Part shown: positions 11,330 to 23,200 of the stretch, piece after piece | Numbering within the stretch: position 1 is the first letter of the stretch | How the letters are laid out: each line of letters opens with the position of its first letter | Assembly: GCA_027886175.1 (NCBI GenBank) | Contig: JAJNNQ010000004.1 | Span: forward strand, 17,093,501-17,157,500 | Reading direction: 5' to 3' | DNA from: Phylloscopus collybita | Lineage: Eukaryota; Chordata; Aves; Passeriformes; Phylloscopidae | Length of the DNA stretch: 64,000 nucleotides | Made by a program: the position numbers and the translations under genes | Notes under the pieces: generated by a model | The model's input: the letters and a program-made list of their open reading frames with translations, nothing else | Database searches by the model: none | What the model was told of the DNA's origin: nothing

Positions 11330-11980
11330 TGCGTTTCTGAATGCACTGGCGCTGCTGTGGTGGTGTAAGTCCCCAAATCCCAAATGCAGAGGTTGGTGGA
11401 TCAGCAGGGGAATGGCTCACACATGTCCCAGGCCAGTGTGCCACCAGCACTGCCCACAGCTGGCACACAGCAGTGTGGGCAAGGGAAGCCCAAGCAGGCA
11501 CTGGTGCCTCAGCAGCATCCCAGGAGCAGGAGCCCATGAGGGAGGTGAACACTCACAGCAGTGCACCCACAGTGCTCCCAAACAGATGTTTTCGCATCAG
11601 GCTGAGGCACATCATGGGCAGCAGCCACAGTCCTCAGCCCAGAGGTGGCTCCTGGCAGCACTGCCCAGTGGTGGAAGGAAGGAAAGGGAGGCTGGGGACA
11701 CCCTGACCCTGCTGGGATGGATGCAGGGGAGGCTGGAGCTGGGTACACCCTGAGCCAGGGCAGGGTGTCAGCAGCTGCTCATTCAGCCTTCAGTATGAGT
11801 GCTAAGGTGCCTCTCCCACTTTCTCTGCCACTGCATCCAGCAAGAAACTAATAGGATCATCTGCCACTGCTTACCTTAAAATCATGATGCATGTGAGGAG
11901 GTTTTAAGTTGTTCCAAGGAAATGAAATAAAAACAACACTGTGAGCACTTTTTCTTCTCTAGAATTATAGCAGATATGTC
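11330..11980. other. Intergenic gap between convergent F9 and MCF2
   Basis: About 0.65 kb separates the last close F9 poly(A) signal from the presumed MCF2 transcript end. No gene is seen. A plus-strand AATAAA at 11926-11931 could extend F9 to touch MCF2. Confidence 0.5.
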
Positions 11981-11984
11981 TTTG

Positions 11985-14110
11985 AACAGAATTGCATAGT
12001 CTCGGATTTATTTAACAAGTTTTTAATCTTTAAATATAGATTTAACACATTTTTACAGGTACATATACAATATAGTTCATTTAAACTTACAGTCAGAGAA
12101 AATTCTCTACTGTAATTTATACATATACATGAAGAGCCTAGTTCAACAGCATACTCAGGGGAACATACCATGTCGTGTGCAAAGTTTCAAATGTTAAAAA
12201 CCTCAGACTGTACATTCAGATCTGCAGAACTTATCAACCTCATAAATTAATAAAAGCTTAGATTTAAAACTATGGAAGACAAAAAAGATTAAAATCATTT
12301 TATATGTAATATGTGCTGTGTTTCAGACATATATTTACAGTTGTACCTCAAAATGTGTATTGTTACCACAAGAATTGTTACCACTATAAACAGCCCCGAC
12401 AGTAATTTAAGACACTCCTACTTTCCCACCTAATTAGTGCATTGAGATTGATTTGGAAGGAGATGAGAAGAACCCTCAGTGGCTTAACACCTCTGCACTG
12501 TGATTGCCAGTGGCTGAAGGACAGCAGGATCCTGCTGGGTCAGTGGTGTTGCTCAGTCCAAGGGTGCACAGGGGTCACCCCCAAGCCTGGAGACCCAGAG
12601 TGGAGAAACAGCCACTGCAGGGTGGGGAACTCCCAGGCAACCACGGCCAGCAAAAGGCTCAACAATTCATCCACACGAAAATGGTCACCAAACCAACCCA
12701 GGGTGTTTTAATTTAACATGGGACTGTGTCTAAGGTTCGGTTCACAAATAAAAGTCAGATCATAAAGGTCCCCCTTTAGCCCATGGTATGAACATTTCAT
12801 TTGGCTGGGGCAGAGCAAATTCACTACTGCATGCACACTATTAACCCTGCTCTCCACACACTCAGGTGCTCTTTGCACACATCTGCTTAAAAGTTCAAAC
12901 CACCTGTATCTACGTATGTTCTACAAAAGCAAAAATAGACAAAGAAACACAAAATTAAATTATAAGTCTTCAACATCCTTTTTCCTTTCTCAAAAATTCA
13001 AGAGATTCATTATTGTTAAAGATGCTGGAAAAGTCTTATCACAAGAACATCCTTAGTGCAAACATGGACATTTAGCTTGGATTTATGGCACGTGTTCCAA
13101 AAGTACATACATTCATGTAAACTTCAACACTTGCTAGATACAGGTTTCAGCCCTGGGACACTTTGGGACCCTAAGTGATTGGTGACAACCCTGAGTTGTC
13201 AGTTTGACCTGATCCAGACCTCACTGAAATCAAGGAGGCTGACTGCAATGGGCTGGAGTCAGACCCTAAGTGCAAAAAGAGGATCTTTAATGTTATTGCA
13301 TCCCCATGTGTGAGTCAGCCAGATGATACTCTTACAGAACATTACATTCACATAGCTGAAGCACATATTTAAGAAAAATCCACCAATAAAATCAATTAAG
13401 CAGGACATACAGCTTCTTTGTTTGGGTTTTTTTTTTTTTCCCTTTTTTGGTTTACCAAAACTCAACTCTTGTTTGCAACTTCAACAGTTGTCAGCTAATA
13501 AGTAGGCAAAACCTACTTCAACCTGTAGAGGAAATTTCAAGCATCTAAACAAAGTGTCAGGAATCTGTAGTGTACTTCTCTGATGAAACATGATGTATGT
13601 CATGGAAAAACAGCAGGAAAAATTAATAAAATACTGTAATTTCCACAGGCAAAAAAAAAAAAAACAAAAAACAAAGAGCAGAGAATGGCTTCCTTTATGA
13701 GCATGAGAAGCTGCTTAGGACCCCGGTCCCACTCAGTGCAGATGGAGCTGTGGAGGTCTGTGAATGTGATGAATAGTACAGGACAACTCCAACTACTGTG
13801 CTATTTCTCTGTAACACTTAGTTGAAAGCTTCCAAAGAGCATCATAGGATGCTGCTAGTTCACCCTTAATTCAAGGGGAACTAAACTTTCTCGTGTTACA
13901 CAGGGCAGCATCTATAAAGTAATGGAGAACGATGTTAATATTAAAGCATCTTATTCCAAGAAACACATTATTCCCTGCAATCATGTAACATTTGTATAAC
14001 AGAAAAAAAATGCATTCCTGCATTTCTCCCTAAAAGCTGAACTCCCACTGGCTTCAGTGAGAGCCTTGACTAAGGCAGGACCACAAGTTTTGACTCATTT
14101 CCATCATCTA
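11985..14110 (-). other. MCF2: Probable MCF2 3' UTR
   Basis: A+T-rich, largely free of long open frames on both strands, and bounded at its low end by a minus-strand AATAAA (12007-12012). It lies after the last candidate MCF2 coding exon. The assignment rests on position and composition only. Confidence 0.45.
12007..12012 (-). terminator. MCF2: Candidate MCF2 poly(A) signal AATAAA
   Basis: Reads tttatt on the plus strand, AATAAA on the minus. It is the last such signal before F9, so MCF2 cleavage is expected near 11980-11995. Confidence 0.5.
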
Positions 14111-14224
14111 TCACTTCATTATCACAGCAAGGCCAGCTGATATCTTCTCTAGGCTCCGTATTTTGTCAGGCTGGAAATGCTTTTCTGGCGTTACTAAAGA
14201 GCTGTTCTGTGAAGCTGGCTGGCA
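14111..14224 (-). CDS. MCF2: Tentative MCF2 terminal coding exon (SH3 form)
   Basis: The 17.8-kb SH3 exon leaves in phase 1, so a phase-1 last exon is required. Two nested acceptors fit here. The strong one, gacctgcag before 14224, gives a 19-codon tail ending AFPA. A second, ccag before 14214, gives ASQNSSLVTPEKHFQ and continues to a TGA at 14111-14113. I recognise neither tail, and another exon could exist in 14.2-17.7 kb. Confidence 0.3.
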   Translation of the reverse strand, partial: CQPASQNSSLVTPEKHFQPDKIRSLEKISAGLAVIMK

Positions 14225-17200
14225 CTGCAGGTCATAGGAGGAGACCTGCTTTATGTCTCAAAGGCCAAAAAGAAATCAGCATTGCCTCTAAGGGACCCTG
14301 TATGAACACAAAAGCCTGTGGCTGCAATCATTAAGGTGCGTGAGGGACAGTGCGAACAGCTGTGCTGCAGCTGCAAACTGCGAGTGGCATTTGAACCAGA
14401 ACGTGCTCAAAGCTTGCACATTTCAGCCAACATGCTTACAGCAGCCTGCAAAAGCTCAAGCCACAGACAATAAATACCCTGATCAAGCAGATGGGAGCCA
14501 CAAAAGGGGACAGTCCCCAGCGCCCTGTGCACAGGAGGCACAGGACAATCCCCAGAGCCCTGCCCAGAGAGGGCACAGGACATGCAAGCTGTGTCCTCCT
14601 TCAGGCACTGCCAGTGGGGGGAAACCTTTGCTCAGCTTTATGGCATGGGAAGCAGGCACAGGGGATCTCCCTAAGGCTTGGAAGAGAGAATCTGGCAAGT
14701 GGGATGTTAAATAAACTAGGAGAGGGTCTGGCATGTAGGACAGGAGCCTGTCCCCACCTTAAATCAGCAGAATGGCTTGGGTGGGAAGAGACTTCAACAA
14801 TAATCTGGTTCCAACCCCTGCCATGGGTGCTGCAGTGCAGCTGAGGGGTGAGATGCCCTTCTCCTCACTGACACAGACCTGCCAGTGCTGCAAAGTGTGA
14901 TCCCTGGCACACTGGCCACCAAGGGACACGCAGAAATGTTTTGTCTCCTGCTCCACTGCAGAAGAGGAGTTGGGATTGTAATGCTGGAGCCCCAACCTTC
15001 CCTGAAATGAAGAGAGAATCTTGCATCCCTGTTAATTCACGGAAAAGCCAAGTCAGTTAACCAGGCAATGCCTGACCACTTGCAAGGCAGCTGAAACTAC
15101 TGACACATGAGTGAGCCTCAGCAGTAGTTACATTCTGAGTATTGCTCTTTCTGAGCACAGTTCTCTCCAAATATCTTTCCTTTTGAGCTCTGCTACCACC
15201 TGCAATACAAAACTGTTCCTTCATCATGCACATTAAAAAAATCCACCATGGGTTTGCACAGCAGAGAGAAAAAACCTGTTTGGAAGAAAGCAGCAAGGAC
15301 TAATCTCAGATCTTACAGCTAGAGGCATACCAGAAGGAAAATTCATTTTCAAAATGATCTCCAAGTCAGCCACCTTCCTCCCAGAGAACCTCATGGCTTA
15401 TATCCAGGCCAAGATTTACAAGAGGACAGTGGATTTGCAAAGCTGGAATGACTGGGGCGTGAAGCGTTGACCAAATACTCCTCTGCTAACTTAAAATGGA
15501 CAGCAAAAAGTTCCCTGTAACTTCATTATGATTTATATTGGCTCAACACTGGCATAATTAGCAGGAGGGGAGAGGAACAGCTTGTAGGCATGCAGGTATC
15601 AGCTATCCTGTGGTGGGCCACAGTATAAGTCTAAGAAGCAATGTGAAGGTAAGAGAACCATTTATTCTATTTAGTTAAAGGCTTTGTTCTGCAAGAATTT
15701 TGTATCAATTCTGCTATGAAATTCTGTGACTGGACATGGAGATTTAATTAGGGGAACCTGGAGCTGAGCAATAAGACAGGCACTGCCCCCACAAAATGCC
15801 AGAACTGCCTCTCCCCCAGGACTGAAGTGACTCCAACACTCTCTAAGCTCTTGGGGACCCCACAAGATGTTAGTCAAGTTTACATAGCTGACATGCAAAC
15901 CAGCAATTCAGCACAAGCAGCTCATAATCCATGAAGGTTCTGAGGCTTCCTCCCGCCCCTACTTCACTCCACGAGCTTGGCTGCCTAATTCTGCTCTGCT
16001 ATACTGGAGCAAGAGCTCCATCTTCTGAAGAAGCAGGAAAGATCCCAGTCCAGATCATTCCCAAGGAGTCAGTGGTACAGCGTCACCTGCAGGGTGAAGT
16101 GACCAGCCCCCAGAGAAAAGGGAACTGCTGAATGCAGAAGTACTGTATGAATACCAATTTTCAGAGTGCAAGTTGCTTATGGCTGGAAGGACACATTGCT
16201 GAAGAGCTCTAGGAATGGCTCTAAGAAATAGCAAGAGAACATCCTACATCATCCCCCAATATTTCCTGGAGTGTGTGTAAGATTAGAATCATGCCTTGGG
16301 ACTGCAGGCATGATCAGAAACAGCAAAAGAGAACAGTCACCTTTGCAGGGAAAACAGAGCCTCACACCCTGACACAGCTCTGGAAGACCTAGGCAGTGGT
16401 GTGGGACTCACAGGAGGCATCTTCTGTGGTTTCACCCTGTGCAATCCCCCTTAGTTTGTATTCAGCAACTTTATAACCAGTCTAGAGCTGACAGGCTCTA
16501 GGTTTTTGGGGATATGATCACTGACAATGCAAACCAGGGTTCAAAGTTGCCCAGCAGCTTTTTTTTGAGCTGCATTCACAGCTGGAAAGCCCTTTTGCAT
16601 AGGACCTGGTGAGATGGGGTAGCTATACAAGGAGAGAAGATCAAGGGAGCCATAACTGCATCTTGAAAACAGGGCGCCAGTAAACTCTGAACACTGGTTA
16701 GCAATCTACTCCTTGCAGAAGATCAGCAAACCTTCAACCTGTGAGATTTGACTGCCCTGCAACAAAGGGGAAAAAGAATACCTTCCTGTATAGGAAGGAT
16801 TTCACTGAAATATTCAAAAAAACCATCAAGAGCTGACTGGAATTTTAAGCCTTTCAGATGGCTTCCTTCACGTTCATCAAAAATAATAACTTCTGACAGA
16901 AAGAAGTATTTAAAGAGAAATCTCCTTGCAAAGTTTGCTTCACACAGTCATAACTAGCTTGGTTTTTTGTACTGGACTAAGTCTATGTGGGCTTCCTGAG
17001 CTGTTCCATCTCTAACCCTGGTCTCCCCTTGGCAGAGGGCAGCATGGTGATGAGGCAACAGACGGAGCGGTGAGGCTGTGGACATAGCAAGGGCAACAGG
17101 CTGCTCTTAAGGCATTTTCTTGGGTCATCTCTTATGCTTCCCTATCTATTTCTATGTACAGTTGCAGCTAGAAAATGAGAAATACGGGTTTGGAGACTCT

Positions 17201-20200
17201 AAGCCTTTGGCTGAAACCTGGTAACCTGTTTATTATAAATTTTATCTAAGGATGGATTAACCAGCAGGCAGCAGTGAGGGCAGGAGTGAGGCAGCAAGGA
17301 GGAAGTATTGCCTTTAGAGTGCTGGGGTCAGGCCACGATGTCTTTTGCAGCAGGAGGAGATTTTGCTTAGGTACCTCCTGTTCACACGGGGTTTGAGCTA
17401 CAGCAGGAGGCAAAACAGTCACGGGAATCCCTGGTCAGACTCCGTCTCTTCTCCCCGGTCTTCTACCCAGTGCTCTTGCAATGAAATCTATGTTTTTAAA
17501 TGCTTTGTTTTAATTTACTAGTGCCTAAAGTCTCAGAAACGTCTTAATGTGTTAAACAAACAGAAAGAAAAAGCTTAATTTACTACTTTTGCAGGCTTTT
17601 TGGAATAGCTGCTTGCTTTTCTATTTTTTCCAGCAAAGGCATATGCAGCCAGATTTAGAACATCAAGTGTAATGCAAATGGCTTAAAAGACCTGATTTGA
17701 GATATGAAATATTTCTGCTAGGCGTGCTATCAAATACCTGCAACTTTGGCATTCCGAAATCTGCAGTCACCGACTACTATCTGCAGACTGTGGACAGGAA
17801 TCCAGCCTTCTTTTCTTCTGTTTAGGTTTTTCACCAACCTTTGAATGACAACAGCATTAGGAACAGAAGCCAACCAACCCAGAAGCAGTGTGGTGAGGAC
17901 ACACTCTACACAGCTGGAGATGCAAGCAACATTTTGTCCAAACCAGGGAAGCATTTTAGCAGGACCTGGCCATGTACTTAAAGTATTCTTCCCACCTACA
18001 TTTAGGAACCTCATTAAGAAGCCTACACCTCTCTCTAGACAATGGAGAACAGGACTCCCTCTCAAGTAATCCTGCCCAAGACCTCCAGAGATGCCAGGTG
18101 AGGAAAACTGGCTACTGAAGGAGCCAAGGGCAATTATTTTTCTCACTCCTCTGCTGTTTAGGCTACTGGGATGATTTCGGTCAGGGTACTATAAGTAAAT
18201 TCAGACCCAGATTTAGGCAGCTGGTTAGCTCATGCTCATTAGTGACAGCCCTCTGTCTCACTCATGCAGTGAAATTTGTGCTAACAAAAAAGCTTGGTGT
18301 GAGGAATCCTTGACTCACACTGGCTGAGGCCCCCAGGAGTGGTGAACTTCCAGCAAACCTGAGATGCTTTGCATCTGCTTCTGCTAACAACAAATTGAAT
18401 TTTTCAAAATACAGTGGGACTAGATGAGCCTTGCAATCCCTTGTAATTGAATTATTCTACTTTATCCAATTCTGATTTCCCTTGAAGTGCAAGGGCTGTA
18501 GCTGTCAGCTAGGAATCCTGCAGGGGCATTGACATCTGTGCATTTACAGGCTGGTGCCTGCACAAATCTGACCCAGGTTTCTGCTAACATCACCCTTTCC
18601 ACACTCCAAACAAGGCATTAGCACACTGGGCTCCCTCCTGCTGAGACCCTGGGCTGGCTGATGAGAGCTGCTGGGAATGATCCTGGAAAGGAAAGAGCCA
18701 GAAACCTCAGCCAAACTGCTGCAGATCTCGGGAGGGGCATACTGCCCTTCCAGACAAGGAGACAATGGCCCAACAGGCAGCAGGCCCAGGGCTGTTCCCA
18801 GGGGATGCTCCCAGCCAAGGAGAGAAGCAGCTGTGAGGTGAGCTCTTGTGAGCCACAGCTTTGCAGACAACAGAAACAGTCTGCAGCCACCCCCAGGTAA
18901 CACTCCTACAGCTGTCTGAGGGAGGAAAATGCCTTGCAATTACTCACTATGGTGTGGCTGGTAATAAGCCCAGAGGAACAAAGCCTGGAGCTGAGCTTGG
19001 ATGGCAAAGGAAAGCACCACCTGCAGTGGGAAGAGCATGGCAGGAGGGGCTGTGAAGGTGTTGGTAGAACCCAGCTCCCACAGAGACCCATGGCAAGGGA
19101 AGCCCTCACTTGTTTCCCCAGGCCAAGCCAGCATGGGTGGCATGTAGGCTTGGCAAGAGAATGGATTCTCCAGCTTTCTGGGATGGTCTAGACCTCAGTA
19201 AGGAGCTGCAATGAGTGTATCACCAGGAAAGTGACATTTCAAGGGACTGCCCTGCAGGCTCTCAGAGATAAGGCAAAGTAATCCTAAAATACCTACCACT
19301 GTCCCTCACCATCTTCATGCAAGAGCTGAATTTCATCCCCATTTTTCACCAGCAGGTCCTCTGATCCTCTCCTCTTGCAGTCTGCAAGGGCTTTGTATTT
19401 TCCTGGAGACTGTGGTAGAGAGAAAAACTTATCTTATTTAGCTGCATTTCATATCATGCAGCTGTGATTTCTGACTGCTGCAGGGAATGTGACAGAGCCC
19501 TATCAGCTACCTTGATTAAAATTATTTCAAGAAACTGTGGCTGAGACATCTTCTCATTCCCCAAACTGAGATACGGAAATTCTGAGAGACGCGGACAAGA
19601 TACATCCATTATCCAGCAAGGAAAGCAAGGCAGGGTGACTGGCCATGGCAGCCCCCCAGGCTCTGAGGCCATCACATCTCCACCTACCAGCTGGGTCCCA
19701 TCCTCCTCCTCGGTGTCCGAGCAGTTGGAGAGGTACTGGTGACCCGACCACTCCTCCAGCCCCTCGCAGATCTCCAGGGACTGGGACATTCCTGGCCAGC
19801 CTGCAAGACAGTGTGGGGGTCAGGCTGGGGACCCCAGCAGCCACAGAAATGCCCCAGAGGGAGGGGAAGGGGCCATACTTCTGTGGGGCTTGTTCTGGGG
19901 GGACACGAGCCCGCTGTCCAGCATCACCGGGCTGGTGCGCTCCGAGTCGTTCTCTTCGGAGCTGATGGAGGCTCTCTGCTGCTTCCTGAATGGTTCAAAA
20001 AACAACAGCAAAAATCTCAGCTTTACTTCACAAATGAATGCAAACCCCACAGGGTGTTGTCAAACAAGGTCAGAAATAATACTGGTACCTCTTACTGTAT
20101 GTTCCTGTAAAGATTAAGGACTTAGTGCCTGGCTCTCCATCTTTTTGGGAGGGGAAAGGAAGCTGCTGCAGTGTCTCTACCCTGAATTATAGCCCTGTCT

Positions 20201-23200
20201 TTGCTCTGTCTCCATCTGCAGAGGAACTGCAGCTCAGGCTGAGCTGCCAGCCTCAAGGGTGCCCCTGGCAGACCCTGTCCCCAAGGGGTGAGCAGCAGCA
20301 GAGCCCTCCTGTCCCCTCCCCAGAGACAGGAACGGGGCCAGCACAGAGCCAGCAGGCACGGGGTGCCCACTAAGGGGAGGGCACCCCAGAGAGCTCAGCC
20401 TGGCACTCACCTGTCACCCAGCTGGGAGGAGAGTGGGAGCTGCTCCGAGCACGAGCCAGGCTGCTGCTTCTCCACTGCTGGGAGGGCAAACACAGCTTAA
20501 AATACGGGTTTTTATTAGCAACTGTCACACTGGAAGTATTGCTTTAAAAATCAGACCTTTTGTACAACCCTACTGATCTCTGTTCAGAGAAAAAGAGACC
20601 CATGGACTCTTGCAAAGCAGAGACTTAATTATGATTAAGGTGGCATGTTAGCACAAATCCAACACTGAGCATGCTACTGAGGATCATGATATCCTTAAAA
20701 TTAGGCAACTGTTACGTATCTTGTTGAACTAAACCCAAGACAACAAATGTGAAACAATCCCCAAGGTAATGACAACCAAAAAATGTACTTCTGTGATTCA
20801 TTTCCACATGAGCACCCAGTTTTTACTGCTCCAAGTTATGTTATTTCCCTGCAATGTAAAGCCTCACTCCAGCATTTTGCTACCAGGCTTCTAAAAATCA
20901 ATTCTCTAGTGAGAATTAGTGGACTTGAAGAGCAGCAGTGTGACAATAGGAAAGCTCTGCTCCAGAGTGAAGGCCAGAGAGAAATTGTTTAAATGTACCT
21001 TTTATAAGCTCTTGCTGCTTGAACAAAATTTTTCTTATTTCATTCAACCATGCCATCTTCAGATCTACTGTTTGGGCCTGGAAGAAGAGAAAATTATCTG
21101 AATTTTGAATTAAGAGTCATCCATTATAATGTAGGAATAAAATCTTACTTTTCTATGCTGTAATTATCTGAAATCCCCCTTTTCCCCAAAGCTACTACTA
21201 AATTTTAAACAGTCTTGATCTTTTAAAATTGATGATTCCCATTACATTCCAGCAAGACACAGTGGAAATTGTAGAGCTATCACTTCAACCATGAAGATCA
21301 ACGAGACACATTCTCTTCTCACTGCTCTGAGGATGTGCAAACACCCAGGTTCCTGAAGCTACACACCTGCACCACGTACACCTCTTCTCTCCCACTGTAC
21401 CAGATCTCAAATTTCCGATGATCTCCTTTCACGTTCTCAGTTATTCCAACTGCACTCATCTGCAAACCCAAACGAACAAAAAATTAAACATAATGCAAAG
21501 CTCCCTCTTCCCTAGGAATCCAGACTTTTGACAGAAAGTTAAACCTGTTTTCGCTGTACTGAACATTTTTCATCAATTTTAATTTAAGTAGCAACTGAAA
21601 GTCATTATCTGTCCCATCCCTCCTGACTTTCTATCAGCTGCATTTTGGATAAGCTTTCCAAAATGAATCAATGGACCTTTGGGAACTTTTCACTTGGGAA
21701 TCAGTGGAACTAACTGACGCATCATCTCAGCTGCCACTTCAGCATAGAATTTCCTAGATTTGGCATATGAAGATTTATAAATACGTGACATGTTGTTTAT
21801 CCACGTACTTTATTTCTGCCATATTATTCTTTATTCACTCACTAAATTCTTTGTTTCCCTGTAGTCAGTGATCTTTTAAACCCATTTGTGAAGCCCTTAG
21901 CTCCTTTAGGAGTTTGAATTCAATGCCTTTTGGCCCCTGACCATCCCTGTAGTGGTGACAGCCCAAGAAGAATTAACCCTTTTTGCCAAAAGAAGGGTTA
22001 ATTTTGGAGACACAGCCTAAGCTGCCCCAAGCTTGGCTTCCAGGACATGTGCAGGCTTGAAGCTGAATGCTGCTTTTCTCACTATCACCCACCACTTTTG
22101 ACAGTTTGAATGAAAGCACCAAAAGCCCAAAATCCTTCAGGATCTGCACAGCGTGACCCACCTGAACCCAGCCTAAACCATTATCAGAGACAAGAAACTC
22201 TTCAGCAACAGGAGACCTCTGACCTCCCTCCTGAACAGGCCATGAAGCTGAAAACTGCTCTAATACCTGATACCACATGAACCATCCTCTCCCTTAAAGC
22301 AGGGTTTGCTGGTAATTATTCACTGACTAAAGGATGGTCAAAAATAGCTCAAGTATCCCACTTGCATGTTTTGAACAGATGTAATAATAAAGGTATCATC
22401 TATCATAAATTATTCACGCAGACTAGATTAGAAAAAGGCACTACAAACACAAACAAAACCTTAGAAATAACATCTGTTCAACACTGCTGTTCCTCCTTGA
22501 AGAAATGTGCATGCCCAGAGCTTTTGGTCTGAAAGACTTTGATGATCTATAGAATAGGTCCCATGGACAAATGTTCTGTTCCAAATGTTTCACATGCTGA
22601 TGCCATTTTCAGTGACATGAACAGCCTCAGGGAGCAGGAACCAAGTTGCTCATGACATCACAGAAATATTTAGGGTGAAAAAGACCCCTGAGACCATTGT
22701 GACCAGCCATTCCCTCAGCACTGCCAAGGCCACCACAAACCCCTGTCCCCCAGTGCCACATCCTCGTGGCTTTAAAACCTTCCTGGGCTGGACAGCTGTG
22801 CCAGTGCCTGACCACTCCTCATATCCAAGCTGAAACCCCCTGGTACAACTTGAGGCCATTTCCCCTTTAGAAAGCTGGCTGAGGCTCCATTTTGATCTTA
22901 TAAAAACTTAAAATTTATGAAAGCTGTTGCAAGGGCAGCCTAGAGAGCACCTCATCCAGCCACTGCAATTCTCAGTTCTGTGCATCTTGTTTACCTTGGC
23001 AATTTATAGAGGCTCCTACAAAACTGCCCAGGCATCAAGATATTAGAAATTTTAGATGATCTACTATGATAATGCAAAGAACAAGTGCCAGGAAGAGACA
23101 GATTTAAGGTCTGTTCATTCAGGTTAGTGGATTTTAAAATTCCATCTCCTCCCCCTGCCCAGGATTTACTGTCAGCTGTTGGATCACTGCAGTGCAGACC

